Shown: piece by piece, positions 14,025-24,672 of the stretch
How positions within the stretch are numbered: position 1 is the first letter of the stretch
Layout of the letters: every line of letters starts with the position of its first letter
DNA from: Oenanthe sinensis
Taxonomy: Eukaryota; Streptophyta; Magnoliopsida; Apiales; Apiaceae
NCBI GenBank assembly: GCA_028671895.1
Contig: JAPMAC010000231.1
Location: 10,814,001 to 10,878,000 of the forward strand
Direction: 5' to 3'
Length of the DNA: 64,000 bases
Notes under the pieces: model-generated
The model's input: only the letters and a program-made list of their open reading frames with translations
Told to the model about the DNA's origin: nothing
The model's database searches: none
Position numbers and translations under genes: made by a program

Positions 14025-14046
14025 CGAATATAACCGTTTATATTCG
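14025..14046. other. Leader hairpin, 9-bp stem
   Basis: Perfect 9-bp arms CGAATATAA and TTATATTCG around the loop CCGT. The same hairpin is at 23577-23598 in copia 2. A packaging or dimerisation role is possible from its place between PBS and gag, but this is inference. Confidence 0.6.
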
Positions 14047-15016
14047 TCGCATCTCACCACGATAGATAGGAGTCCCCTGCCACTGACAGTCCTTCCCCTT
14101 ATCGATCTAGGATTCGATGAGTGTTCATTCATTGGAAAGCATCTGAGTAAAACTTAATATTTTGTTAAGGGGTTTTAGAAAATTTATAACGATCATGATC
14201 ACATCATAAAGAGATCCTCAATTTTTCCTTGAACCAAATATTTCAAATCGACATCTTAAATTGTTCATTTCCCAGGTAGATGGAGGATACCAATGGTCAC
14301 ACTTAAAACCCATCAGCCTTACGAATACGCATATCCGCTTTTGTCAGAAAATCCCAATTATAGATATCAAAAATCCATATTTAATTCCGTGTTTTAAAAA
14401 TCCATATTTCATAAACACAAGAATCTCATGATCGTTTGTTAATTTTAAAATCTTGAATCGTTACAGATTTTATCTTGTTTAAGCAAACATGGCATGGGTG
14501 TCGTATCTAATACATACATGATTAATCAATATTAAGCATGCATCTCAATTATATCTACGCATACATACCAATACATGCAATCATATACATATATGTAATG
14601 TGCGTAAATTAAACGTGTTTGGTTATGGCCCCATCCTATATGATATTTCCAAGCTAATGGAAATATCAAGGTCAGTCTATGGTGATTTTAAAAATACTAT
14701 CTATTACATGTCTTCTTTCTTCATTGCTCCATCATCCCCTTTTGGATCGCCTCCTTGTTTGCAAGTCTTCATTGATAATTACATTGAATAATAAAAATAA
14801 AACTATTCTAATGAAATTACAAGAAGAACTCGAGTTACATTCGAGATAATTAAATTACAATGAATAAACGACATGCAAGTCGTATTTAGAAACCAAAACC
14901 ATAAATCAAAACCACTATCCTATGGGTCTTTAGGTCATAACCATCCACCATGCTATCATATAACACATATAATATATCTCATATTATATAATCATATCAT
15001 ATAATCATATATAACA

Positions 15017-15700
15017 AATTTCGAAATTTCAGAAAATTAAAAACAGATTTCTGAAGACAATAAATCGCTATTTCGAGGCCCTTAATGACGTCAAACGCCT
15101 TACAGACCCCTCGGTGATAGCATAGCTATCAGTTTTGTTAATTGGCCCAATTTTAGTCAGAAAACACATATCGTTTGTGAAAATCGGATACGGCAGTCAG
15201 ATTTCTCCAAATCTGACGGTGTTTCAGAAATCGTATCATATACAATTCTCATAACAAAAACAAGCATATATCATATATACATATACAGAGATACATACAA
15301 TCATCATATGATTATATATTACATGAATATCATATATTCATAATATATACATACATATACTCAAAATTTTAGAAAATCAAATAATTTTCAAAAAATCATA
15401 AATCACCGTTTTGGAGGTTGTACCGACATCTAATGGCTTACAGAAGCAGATCTGACTTAGTCAGTATTGCTCAGTGACCTGATTCCAGTCAGAAAACACA
15501 TATCGTTTGCGAAAATCGGACAACGGACACAGATTTCAGAAAATCGACGGCAGCCGTTTCAGAATTCGTATCGAATACGATTCCCATAATAAGAACAAAC
15601 ATGTATCATATACATACATCAACACACATAATCATCACATGATTATATATCATAAAATATCATATATTCATAATATATATAAACATATACATATTGTATC
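15017..15700. repeat. Tandem duplication of about 332 bp in the copia 1 leader
   Basis: The block AGTCAGAAAACACATATCG recurs at 15155 and 15487, with flanking similarity on both sides. The copies differ at many positions, so the duplication is older than the insertion. Copia 2 lacks this region. Confidence 0.75.
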
Positions 15701-15782
15701 AATATAAAATCATGATAGATCGCATACATGCTTATATATCAAAAACTGTTAAGCACATAACCGAATTAAAACGTTTCGCAAG

Positions 15783-15797
15783 TAGCTCTGATGCCAT
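15783..15797 (-). other. Copia 1 primer-binding site
   Basis: On the minus strand the 5' LTR ends CCCTACA, followed by AT and then GGCATCAGAGC. This is the initiator tRNA-Met primer-binding site with one change from TGGTATCAGAGC. It is intact, in contrast to copia 2. Confidence 0.9.
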
Positions 15798-17342
15798 TGT
15801 AGGGTTTCGTGACACAAACGCAGCGGAATAAACGCGAAAAATAAATCAAAATAGCGAAACCCTCCGCAGGATCCATGCGAAAACAAAAGATTTAATTCGG
15901 AGATAAAGAATAAATACCTTTAGAAGCTTTAACAGTTCATTAATGGAAGATTAATGGAGGTCCAAAGCTTGTTTAATCACCACGTATCCCGCTCTCGCGA
16001 TCTACGCTCTACGGTATCCACACGAACACTTTTCATGAAGGATTGATGTGTACTAGCACCCGAAAACTTCTTCTCTCTCTATCTTCCTCCTCTCTAAGAG
16101 CGGCTAGGGTTTTTGTAAAATCTCTTTTTTTTATTAAATCAGCCCATAAAGAGATTATATAGAGAGAGGAATAAGTTTTCTAATTATAATCCAATTATAA
16201 TTAATACTAATCCAAAATTCTAAATTATTTAATTAAGTCTCACTTAATTAATTAATTATTAATTTTGGAATTAGTTTAAGTAATTCATTTATTCTATTTA
16301 TATAATTAATTAAGTCATACTTAATTAATATCATAAATAAAATAAATTACTTATTTAATTTAAATTCATAATTTAAATTATTTCTCCTTCAAGCGTTCTT
16401 TGTGTGTGACCCTGTAGGTTATTATTACGTTGGCAACAATTTTAATATCTAATTAAAATTGTAAACAATGAGCGGCATCTAGTAATACATCATTGCTACC
16501 CAAGTAATAATAATAAATCGATGATTCGATTAAGCCTTTCGTGAATAATGTTCCATGTAATATAATCCCTTTAATCTTGATATTATAGATTAAACTCAAG
16601 GCATGTCTCGTGTCATCCTCTTCATAATTTAATCTTTATTTTCTTGATCGATGAGTAGACTATTAAAAACAAATCAACATTTGAGCACGGCCGTGCATTT
16701 CATAGTCTCACTCAAACAAGAGGCCAATAATATCACTCCTAAAATTAGGAGGATTAAATCCCATCTAGATCATTCATATTTCTCATACGATTCATAATAT
16801 ACCCAATGTCCACTTTTATCATCACCCGGTCAAAGGTAACTTTTAATGTAATCAAAGTATATTAATTCTCGTATAGAAATATAATGATTTCAGGTCTAAG
16901 GATCATTACACCATTATCACAGTGAGAATTACTTATGACACTTACTTAACATGTAGAATCTCACGGCGGGTCATTCCAGTGCCATGCATTGATACATGCA
17001 CTTATGTTCTTGACTTTAGTATCCCCATACCTATGACCAATGAGATGTGGTCATCTGTCAAGAAACATACTAGTCTTTGTGCATTATTATTGTCCTTAAA
17101 TAATAATACTCGACTAGGGAATTTTAGGAATAAGATACTATTCATATAATCTCATTTTTAAGTCACATACTTAAAGATATAGAATACGTATCAAAATTCC
17201 AAGGACATTTACTATGCTTTCAATTTATTACGCAGTAAACAAAACATAATAAATAAATAATAATCAATAAAACATAATCCTTAATAATAAATATTTTCCT
17301 TAAAATATAAAAAGTATTGTCTCTAGAGCACAATTACTAACA
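15798..17342 (-). repeat. Copia 1 5' LTR (right)
   Basis: 1545 bp, nearly identical to 8582-10126. As the 5' LTR it holds the promoter for the element, with a TATA box on the minus strand at 16155-16161. The frame at 16922-17149 is not a gene. Confidence 0.95.
16155..16161 (-). promoter_or_regulatory. Copia 1 LTR TATA box
   Basis: TATATAA on the minus strand within the 5' LTR, next to a pyrimidine-rich stretch. It is placed to drive transcription toward gag-pol. Confidence 0.55.
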
Positions 17343-17626
17343 CATTAGACATATACGCAAGTAATCCATATTAAATAAATAATCAATCTCCCTTTTGAGC
17401 ACAAAAAAATTCTGTGTTGCGCCACTTTTACTAAAACTTTCATAATTCCTTAATTGTATACTCAAATGACACAAGGTCAGCACCTAATAAACTAGATAAC
17501 AAGTTGAACAATTTCATCACAAAGATACTTCCCAGAGCAGGTTATGGCTGACCCAAAACAGTAGAGAAAAAACAGAACAGTCAACCTGTACTAATCCAAC
17601 AAGCATATATACTACTACCAACTATG
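17343..17626 (-). mobile_element. LARD LTR1 segment between the two copia elements
   Basis: About 280 bp of host LTR1 between copia 1 and copia 2. It contains no gene. It is missing from LTR2, where CACATTAGAC joins directly to AGTTAAAATAGC near 48347. Confidence 0.8.
17622..17626. repeat. Copia 2 target-site duplication CTATG
   Basis: CTATG at 17622-17626 and at 26206-26210, directly outside copia 2. Confidence 0.95.
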
Positions 17627-19174
17627 TGTTGGGTTCCGAGGCATAAAACGCAGCGGATAAACGTAAATATAACGAAAATTTTCGGAACCCAAACGCAGGA
17701 TCATGTATAAGAATTGACGGATTATGGTGATAATCGAATCATACCTATTAAGATTTTGAATGCCACGAACTCAACGGAGATCCTTGCTATCACGATTTGT
17801 GTCTTCCTCTCGAAAGCACCTCTATGGTATCCACACGAGCACCTTCAAGAACGTCTCACGATCTTGAACACGGAACGGAAGTACTAGCCTCCTTTGATAG
17901 GTTTCGAATTCTCTCTGCCTCTTCCTATGCTGCCTCTTCTGCTAGGGTTTATACAAAAACGTGCAAGCCATTTAACCTATCATTATCTATTTATAATGAT
18001 TGGTTAATGGGCCTTTTTAGCAAAAACCTAACCCATGTAGGCATAGGATTAAATAATAAAACATGCTTTTATTATTTAATTAATAATTAAGTCACACTTA
18101 ATTATTATTGGCAGAAATATAATTCTTCAAATTCGAATTTATTTCAATTAATTAAGTCTCACTTAATTAATATAATAAATTCGAATTAATCATCAATTAA
18201 TTTAAATCTATAATTTAAATTAACTATTCCTCTAGGTGCTCTATGTGTGTGACCCTATAGGCTATTATTTAATTAGCAATAATTTTATTCTCCAATAAAA
18301 TTATAAACAATGAGCGGTATCTAGTAATACATCATTGCTACCTAATTAAACAATAATTAAATCGTGATTCGATAAAACCTTTCGTGATTAATGTTTCCGT
18401 GTAATATAATCCCTTTAACCATATATTATAGATTAAACTCGAGGCATGTATTTAGTCATCCTCTTCAACATTTAATCCGGGTTTACTTGATCCATGAGTA
18501 GACTATGAAAAACAAATCATTATTTGAGCACGGCCATGCATTTTATAGTCTCACTCAATCAAGAGGCCAATAATATCTCTCCTAATTATAGGAGGGTTAA
18601 ATCCTTTATCTATCATTCATATTTCTCATACGACTCATGATATACCCGATGTCCACTTTTATCATCACCCGGTCAAAGGTAACTTTTAATGTAGTCAAAG
18701 TATATCAATCATCGTATAGAAATATAATGATCTCAAGTCAGAGGATCATTACACCATTATCACTGTGAGTCTTTCTTATGACTTAATTAAACATGAAGAA
18801 TCTCACTGTGGGTCTGTCCAGTACCATGTACCCCTACATGTACCTATGTATTGACTTTAGTATCCCCATACTTATAACCAATGAGATGTGGTTATCTGTC
18901 AAACAACATACTAGTCTATTTATGTATTATTATTGTCCTATCATAATAATACTCGACTAGGGAACCTTTAAGAATATGATATATTATATAATCTCAAGTT
19001 CAAGTCATGTACTTAAACTATATAACGAGTATCATGATTCTAAGGACATTTATTATGCTAACAAATATATCGCAGTAATTAAAGTCATAATAAATACGTT
19101 TATTGAATAATCAAATGACATAAATGTTTATTAAAAGGAAAAATTGTATTGCCTCTAGGGCACCTACACTAACA
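17627..19174 (-). repeat. Copia 2 3' LTR (left, complete)
   Basis: 1548 bp, starting TGTTGGGTTCCGAGG and ending CACTAACA on the plus strand. TATAAATA is present on the minus strand at 17988-17995 with CCAATC at 17999-18004. The 97-codon frame at 17797-18090 recurs in the other LTR and is not supported as a gene. Confidence 0.95.
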
Positions 19175-19187
19175 ATCTCCCACTTGC
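19175..19187 (-). other. Copia 2 polypurine tract
   Basis: GCAAGTGGGAGAT on the minus strand, one base after the polyprotein stop codon (19191-19189) and directly before the 3' LTR. Coding and priming functions are packed together without a 3' untranslated gap. Confidence 0.92.
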
Positions 19188-19188
19188 A

Positions 19189-22100
19189 CTAGAGCCAATC
19201 ACCCATGTATCTAATACCCATGGAACTAGTGTGACCGTCGTGCTTCTGCTGCGACAAGCCTTTGGTCAGTGGGTCTGCAATGTTATCATTTGTGTGCACT
19301 TTACATATGTGTATGTCACCCCTCTCATTAATCTCTCGAATGAGGTGATATCTCCTGAGTATATGTTTGGTTCGGGAGTGAGCTCTAGGTTCTTTAGCTT
19401 GTGCAATGGCTCCATTATTATCGCAGTATAGATCAATGGGATCTGCGATTGATGGAACCACTCCCAATTCAGTAATGAATTTTCGAATCCAAACTGCTTC
19501 CTTAGCCGCTTCACAAGCTGCAATGTACTCAGCCTCCATTGTAGAATCAGCTACTGTTTCTTGTTTTGAACTCTTCCAACTTACAGCACCTCCGTTTAGA
19601 CAAAACACAAAACCAGACTGTGATACAGTATCATCCCTATCTGTTTGGAAACTTGCATCGGTGTAACCTTTTACTACTAGTTTCTCCTCTCCTCCATACA
19701 CCAAGAATGAATCTTTAGTCCTTTTCAAGTACTTTAGAATATTCTTGACAGCCGTCCAGTGACCTTCACCTGGATTAGATTGGTATCTGCTCGTCATGCT
19801 TAAAGCATACGAAACATCTGGGCGAGTACATACCATCGCATACATGATGGATCCAATTGCTGAGGCATATGGAACCTTACTCATGCGGTCCTTGTCATCC
19901 AATGATTTCGGACACTGATCTTTAGAGATCGTTATCCCTTGAGATACGGGGACATATCCCCTTTTTGCATTTTGCATACCAAAACGGTGCAAAACCTTAT
20001 CGATGTATGTACTCTGACTTAGACCGATCATCCTTCTAGATCTATCCCTATAGATCCTCATTCCTAGAATGTAGGATGCATCTCCTAAGTCTTTCATAGA
20101 GAAATTACTCCCTAACCAAATCTTAACAGCCTTGAGAGAAGGTATGTCATTCCCCATTAGTAGTATGTCATCAACATATAGTACTATGAATGCCACATGG
20201 CTCCCACTAACCTTCTTGTAAACACAAGGTTCATCCTCGTTTTGAACAAATCCATACTCTTTGATAGTTTCATCAAAACGGATGTTCCATCTCCTAGAGG
20301 CTTGCTTTAATCCATAAATGGATCGACGTAATTTACATATCTTGCTAACATTCCCTGGACTGACAAAACCTTCAGGTTGTGTCATGTACACATCCACATC
20401 TTCTTCAAGGCTTCCATTAAGGAAGGCTGTTTTGACATCCATTTGCCAGATTTCATAATCATGGAATGCTGCAATAGCAAGCAAAATCCTTATGGATTTG
20501 ACCATAGCCACTGGTGAGAAGGTTTCATCATAGTCAATACCATGAATTTGCTTGAAACCTTTTGCAACTTGCCTTGCTTTATAGGTCTGAACATTTCCAT
20601 CCATGTCAGTTTTCTTCTTGAAAACCCATTTGCACCCTATGGGTTTTACCCCTTCAGGTGGATCAACCAAAGTCCATACTTGGTTTTCATATATGGATTC
20701 CATCTCGGATTTCATGGCTTCTAGCCATCTCTTAGATTCTGGACTGCTCATAGCATCTTGGTATGTGAGAGGCTCATCTTCATCTATGAGCATCAAATCA
20801 CCACATTGAGTCAAAAGAAATCCATATCTCTCTGGCTCATGGCGAATTCTACCAGTTCTACGAACAACCTGTGTTTGTTGAGCGTTATTATTATCCTGCT
20901 CTTGTTCCACTTCAGGTTCAATGCTATTTTGTGGTTCTCGATCTTCATCGAGGTCTATAGTTCTCCCACTGTTTCTTTTGGAAACAAAATCCCTTTCCAT
21001 GAAGACAGCATCTCGAGCAATAAACACTTTTTGCTCAGAAGGACTATAGAAATAATACGCCTTTGTTTCTTTAGGGTATCCCACAAAATTGCACTCTTCA
21101 GATTTAGGTCCAAGCTTGTCAGATACTTGACGCTTCACAAACGCCTTGCATCCCCAAACTTTCATAAAGCTCATGCCTGACCGTTTCTTCTCCCATATCT
21201 CATATGGAGTCTTTTGAACCTTCTTAGTAGGAACACGGTTAAGTGTGAAAGCCGCTGTTTCTAGAGCATAACCCCATAAACTAATTGGAAGATCTGCATG
21301 ACTCATCATCGATCGCACCATGTCCAACAAGGTGCGATTTCTCCTCTCTGAAACTCCATTCCATTGAGGTGTACCTGGCGGAGTGAGTTGTGATACAATA
21401 CCACACTCCTTTAAATAATCTTTAAATTCAGTGCTCAAGTATTCTCCTCCACGATCAGATCGTAAGATTTTAATACTTGCACCTCCGCCAATTTGCTTCT
21501 CTACTTCAGCCTTGTATTCTTTGAACTTTTCAAAAGAATCGGATTTATTCTTCATAAGATATACATATCCATATCTACTGAAATCATCAGTAAATGTTAT
21601 GAAGTAGTAGTAGCCTCCTCTAGCCATCACACGCATTGGGCCACATACATCACTATGTATTAGCTCCAAACGTTCAGTGGCCCTTTGACCCTTACCAGTG
21701 AAAGGGGCTTTAGTCATTTTACCAAGCAAACAAGATTCGCATTCTTGGTATGATTCAAAATCAAACTTATCCAAATATCCATCCTTATGTAATTTGGATA
21801 TGCGTTTCTCATTTATATGGCCTAGACGACAATGCCAGAGGTATGTTTGATTTGAGTCATTAACTTTAAGTCGTTTGTTTTCTATATTACAGACAGGATT
21901 ATCTAAGTCAAGAACATATAAACCATTAAACAAACGCGCAACACCATAGGTTAAATCATTCAAAGCATAAGAGCAACTGTTGTCCTTTATTGTAAACGAA
22001 AAACCTTTCTTGTCCAAACAAGAAACAGAAATAATGTTTCTGCGAATTGCAGGCACGTAATAACAATTCTCCAGTTCTAAAACTAGCCCAGAGGGCAAAG

Positions 22101-23154
22101 ATAAATAATAGGTTCCTACAGCTAAAGCAGCAACTCTTGCTCCGTTGCCAACTCGTAGGTCCATTTCTCCTTTAGCCAATGTCCTACTTCTCTGCATTTC
22201 CTGCACATTTATACAAATGTGAGAAGCACATCCGGTATCCAATACCCAAGATGTAGAAATAGACAGATTGACTTCTATAACATATATACCTGAATTAGAA
22301 GCTTGCTCAGCCCTCTTCTTCTTCAGATCCTCCAAGTAAACTGAACAGTTTCTCTTCCAGTGACCAGTTTTCTTACAGTAGTGACATTCACCCTTAGCGA
22401 CCCCACCTTTAGGCTTTAAAGCCTGTTTAGGACCTAACTTTGGCTTGGGTGTAGAATCAGAACCTGTCTTCTTCTTACCCTTCCACTTGCCTTTCCCTTT
22501 GGCCTTACCTTTATTGCCCACCATCAGTATGAGAGCAGGTTCAGCCGTCTTCATGTTGGTCTCATATGTTCTCAACATAGCCAACAATTCAGTAGGTGTT
22601 TTGTCAAACTCATTCATATTGTAGTTCATAACAAACTGAGTGAATTTGTTGTTCAAAGAATTCAAGATTAGGTCAATACCAGTTTCCGGACCAATCGAGA
22701 AACCCAAAGTATCAAGATACTCAATGTAACCAATCATCTTCAGAACATGTGGGCCAACTGGTTCATTTGCCCCTTGTTTGCAGTTAAAGAGTGACTTGCT
22801 CGTGTTGAACCTTTCTTGACGAGTTTGGCTTGCAAACATGCTTTGCAAGTGCTCATTGATAGTATATGCATCCATATGCACATGCTGTCTTTGAAGCTCA
22901 GCACTCATAGTTGCTAACATAAGACACGCAACATCAGTTGCATCATTCTCATCCTTTGTGTGGGCCGCTCGTTCCTCAACAGTAGCGCCCTCAGGAAGGG
23001 GACCTGCCGGAGGAATATCAATGACATGAAGCTTGCGCTCCTGCCTGAGGACAATCCTCAAATTCCTCTGCCAGTCTAGGAAGTTGTTTCCTCCTGTCAG
23101 CTTATCCTTCTCAAGGACAGATCGTACGGATAGTGTGTTTGTGTTATTTGTCAT
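19189..23154 (-). CDS. gag-pol: Copia Gag-Pol polyprotein (intact)
   Basis: Encodes capsid, protease, integrase, reverse transcriptase and RNase H for a copia element, which copy the RNA into DNA in virus-like particles and insert it in the nucleus. The frame is open upstream to 23184, but the first ATG is at 23154, giving 1321 aa. Numbering below is from 23184. Gag has a CCHC knuckle at 267-280 (CHYCKKTGHWKRNC). Protease has DTG at 316-318. Integrase has H451/H456 and C482/C485, then D512, D577 and E613 (DD35E). RT has YVDD at 1003-1006. RNase H has D1176, E1217 and D1255. The domain order PR-IN-RT-RH is copia type and no catalytic residue is missing. TTGTAG just upstream of the ATG, shared with copia 1, could be a leader splice acceptor. 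Confidence 0.97.
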   Translation of the reverse strand: MTNNTNTLSVRSVLEKDKLTGGNNFLDWQRNLRIVLRQERKLHVIDIPPAGPLPEGATVEERAAHTKDENDATDVACLMLATMSAELQRQHVHMDAYTINEHLQSMFASQTRQERFNTSKSLFNCKQGANEPVGPHVLKMIGYIEYLDTLGFSIGPETGIDLILNSLNNKFTQFVMNYNMNEFDKTPTELLAMLRTYETNMKTAEPALILMVGNKGKAKGKGKWKGKKKTGSDSTPKPKLGPKQALKPKGGVAKGECHYCKKTGHWKRNCSVYLEDLKKKRAEQASNSGIYVIEVNLSISTSWVLDTGCASHICINVQEMQRSRTLAKGEMDLRVGNGARVAALAVGTYYLSLPSGLVLELENCYYVPAIRRNIISVSCLDKKGFSFTIKDNSCSYALNDLTYGVARLFNGLYVLDLDNPVCNIENKRLKVNDSNQTYLWHCRLGHINEKRISKLHKDGYLDKFDFESYQECESCLLGKMTKAPFTGKGQRATERLELIHSDVCGPMRVMARGGYYYFITFTDDFSRYGYVYLMKNKSDSFEKFKEYKAEVEKQIGGGASIKILRSDRGGEYLSTEFKDYLKECGIVSQLTPPGTPQWNGVSERRNRTLLDMVRSMMSHADLPISLWGYALETAAFTLNRVPTKKVQKTPYEIWEKKRSGMSFMKVWGCKAFVKRQVSDKLGPKSEECNFVGYPKETKAYYFYSPSEQKVFIARDAVFMERDFVSKRNSGRTIDLDEDREPQNSIEPEVEQEQDNNNAQQTQVVRRTGRIRHEPERYGFLLTQCGDLMLIDEDEPLTYQDAMSSPESKRWLEAMKSEMESIYENQVWTLVDPPEGVKPIGCKWVFKKKTDMDGNVQTYKARQVAKGFKQIHGIDYDETFSPVAMVKSIRILLAIAAFHDYEIWQMDVKTAFLNGSLEEDVDVYMTQPEGFVSPGNVSKICKLRRSIYGLKQASRRWNIRFDETIKEYGFVQNEDEPCVYKKVSGSHVAFIVLYVDDILLMGNDIPSLKAVKIWLGSNFSMKDLGDASYILGMRIYRDRSRRMIGLSQSTYIDKVLHRFGMQNAKRGYVPVSQGITISKDQCPKSLDDKDRMSKVPYASAIGSIMYAMVCTRPDVSYALSMTSRYQSNPGEGHWTAVKNILKYLKRTKDSFLVYGGEEKLVVKGYTDASFQTDRDDTVSQSGFVFCLNGGAVSWKSSKQETVADSTMEAEYIAACEAAKEAVWIRKFITELGVVPSIADPIDLYCDNNGAIAQAKEPRAHSRTKHILRRYHLIREINERGDIHICKVHTNDNIADPLTKGLSQQKHDGHTSSMGIRYMGDWL

Positions 23155-24525
23155 TACTTGGTATCTACAATGATAAAAGCACAAAATTAAACATTAGATT
23201 GTCTGAGTTATTTATTATGTTCAAATGATTATGATACATTCATAATATATCTCCCACTATTTTCATCAAATCAATAGCCCTTACTATTAATTTGGAAAGT
23301 ATATCCCATAATCCTTTCTAGTGAGCCAAGATCCATATTTCGTCATGTCTCAAGTCAACCACTGGAAGTCCTTAAGAATGATTATTTAGGTAGACAACAT
23401 TTGTCAATTATATCATATATAATTCTTGGATAGTTTGGTGAGCAACGATTGATCTTATCTATCTAATAGATTTTTAACCAAACTCTATGCTTCTAAGTTC
23501 ATAATGTTTGAATATAACCGTTTACTTTCACCTTATTATGACGACTCAGTTAAGTTTGACCCAATGATACAACGGCCGAATATAACCGTTTATATTCGTC
23601 GCATCTCACCACGATAGACAGGAGTCCCCTACCACTGACAGTCTTTTCCCTAATCGATCTAGGATTCGATGAGTGTTCATTCATTGGAAAGCATCTGATT
23701 AAAACTTAATATTTTGTTAAGGGGTTTAGAAAATTTTACGACGATCATGATCACATCATGAAGAGATCCTCAATTTTTCCTTGAACTAAATATTTCAAAT
23801 TGACATCTTAAATTGTTCATTTCCCAGGTAGATGGAGGATATCAGTGGTCACACTTAAAACCCATCAGCCTTACGAATACGCATATCCGTTTTTGTCAGA
23901 AAATCCCAATTATAGATATCAAAATCCATATTCAATTCCGTGTTTTAAAAATCCATATTTCATAAACACAAGAATCTCATGATCGTTTGTTGATTTTAAA
24001 ATCTTGAATCGTTACAGATTTTATCTTGAGTCGTTACAGATTTTATCTTGTTTAAACAAGCATGGCATGGGTGTCGTATCTAATACATACATACATACAT
24101 ACATGATTAATCTAATTAAAGCATGCATCATTCATACATCAATATGTAAAGTGCAGTATGTAAACGTGCTTGGTTATGGCCCCTTTCCTATGTGATCCTT
24201 TCGAGCTAATGAAAGGATCAAAGTCAATCTATGGTGGTAAAATATAAATACAATTACATGTCTTCATTCTTCTTGTATCCACTAGTGCCTGCTCCTCTTC
24301 TTGGATCATCTTTCAGTCTTCAAGTACATTACATGGAATAATTGAATACAACCTAAGCTAATGTACTTACATAAGAAAACTCGAGTTACATTCGAGGTTA
24401 AACAATTACAAGAATGAAGAAAACGACATGCAAGTCGTATTTATAAAACCAAAACCAAAAACCATTAATCTAGGGGTCTAAGGGCCATAACCAGCACCAT
24501 GCTCAAGTACACAAAATAAAATATT
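23155..24525 (-). other. Copia 2 leader (PBS-proximal part lost)
   Basis: Matches the copia 1 leader from gag up to about 24500, including the 9-bp hairpin at 23577-23598. A short tandem duplication (ATCGTTACAGATTTTATCTTG-like, 22-bp spacing) occurs near 24008-24050, and a (CATA)n run near 24087. The frame at 24004-24195 is not supported. Confidence 0.75.
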
Positions 24526-24670
24526 GCGGGGGTCCGGGGGCGGCAGCCCCTGGGCGGGGGTCCGGGGGCGGCAGCCCCTGGGCGGGGTCTGGGGCGGCAG
24601 CCCCAGGCGGGGTCTGGGGCGGCAGCCCCAGGCGGGGTCTGGGGGCGGCAGCCCCCGGCTGGGGTCGAGC
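24526..24670. repeat. GC-rich minisatellite replacing PBS and LTR edge
   Basis: Five tandem units of 25-28 bp (for example GCGGGGTCTGGGGCGGCAG), then a partial unit ending GCTGGGGTCGAGC. The GC content is extreme for this AT-rich window. Each unit contains GGGGC-GGCA-GCCCC, which can fold as a 5-bp GC hairpin. It sits exactly where copia 1 has the rest of its leader and PBS. The overlapping Pro/Gly-rich frames at 24503-24739 are artefacts of the repeat. Confidence 0.95.
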
Positions 24671-24672
24671 TG

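Larger units (their letters stand above)
13607..15782 (-). other. Copia 1 untranslated leader
   Basis: The region between the PBS and the gag start. The part 13607-14930 is closely similar to the copia 2 leader. It holds a hairpin at 14025-14046 and an approximately 332-bp tandem duplication at 15017-15700. No coding region is supported. Confidence 0.75.
8582..17342 (-). mobile_element. Copia element 1: young, non-autonomous
   Basis: A complete Ty1/copia element of 8761 bp with a 5-bp target-site duplication, two 1545-bp LTRs, PBS, polypurine tract and a 5.67-kb interior. The LTRs appear almost identical: I found one A/T difference (9450 versus 16666). The polyprotein is broken into many frames, so the copy cannot encode its own machinery. 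Read on the minus strand, the ends are TGTTAGTAATTG and AAACCCTACA. It lies 280 bp from copia 2 in the same orientation, but its LTR belongs to a different subfamily. Confidence 0.95.
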
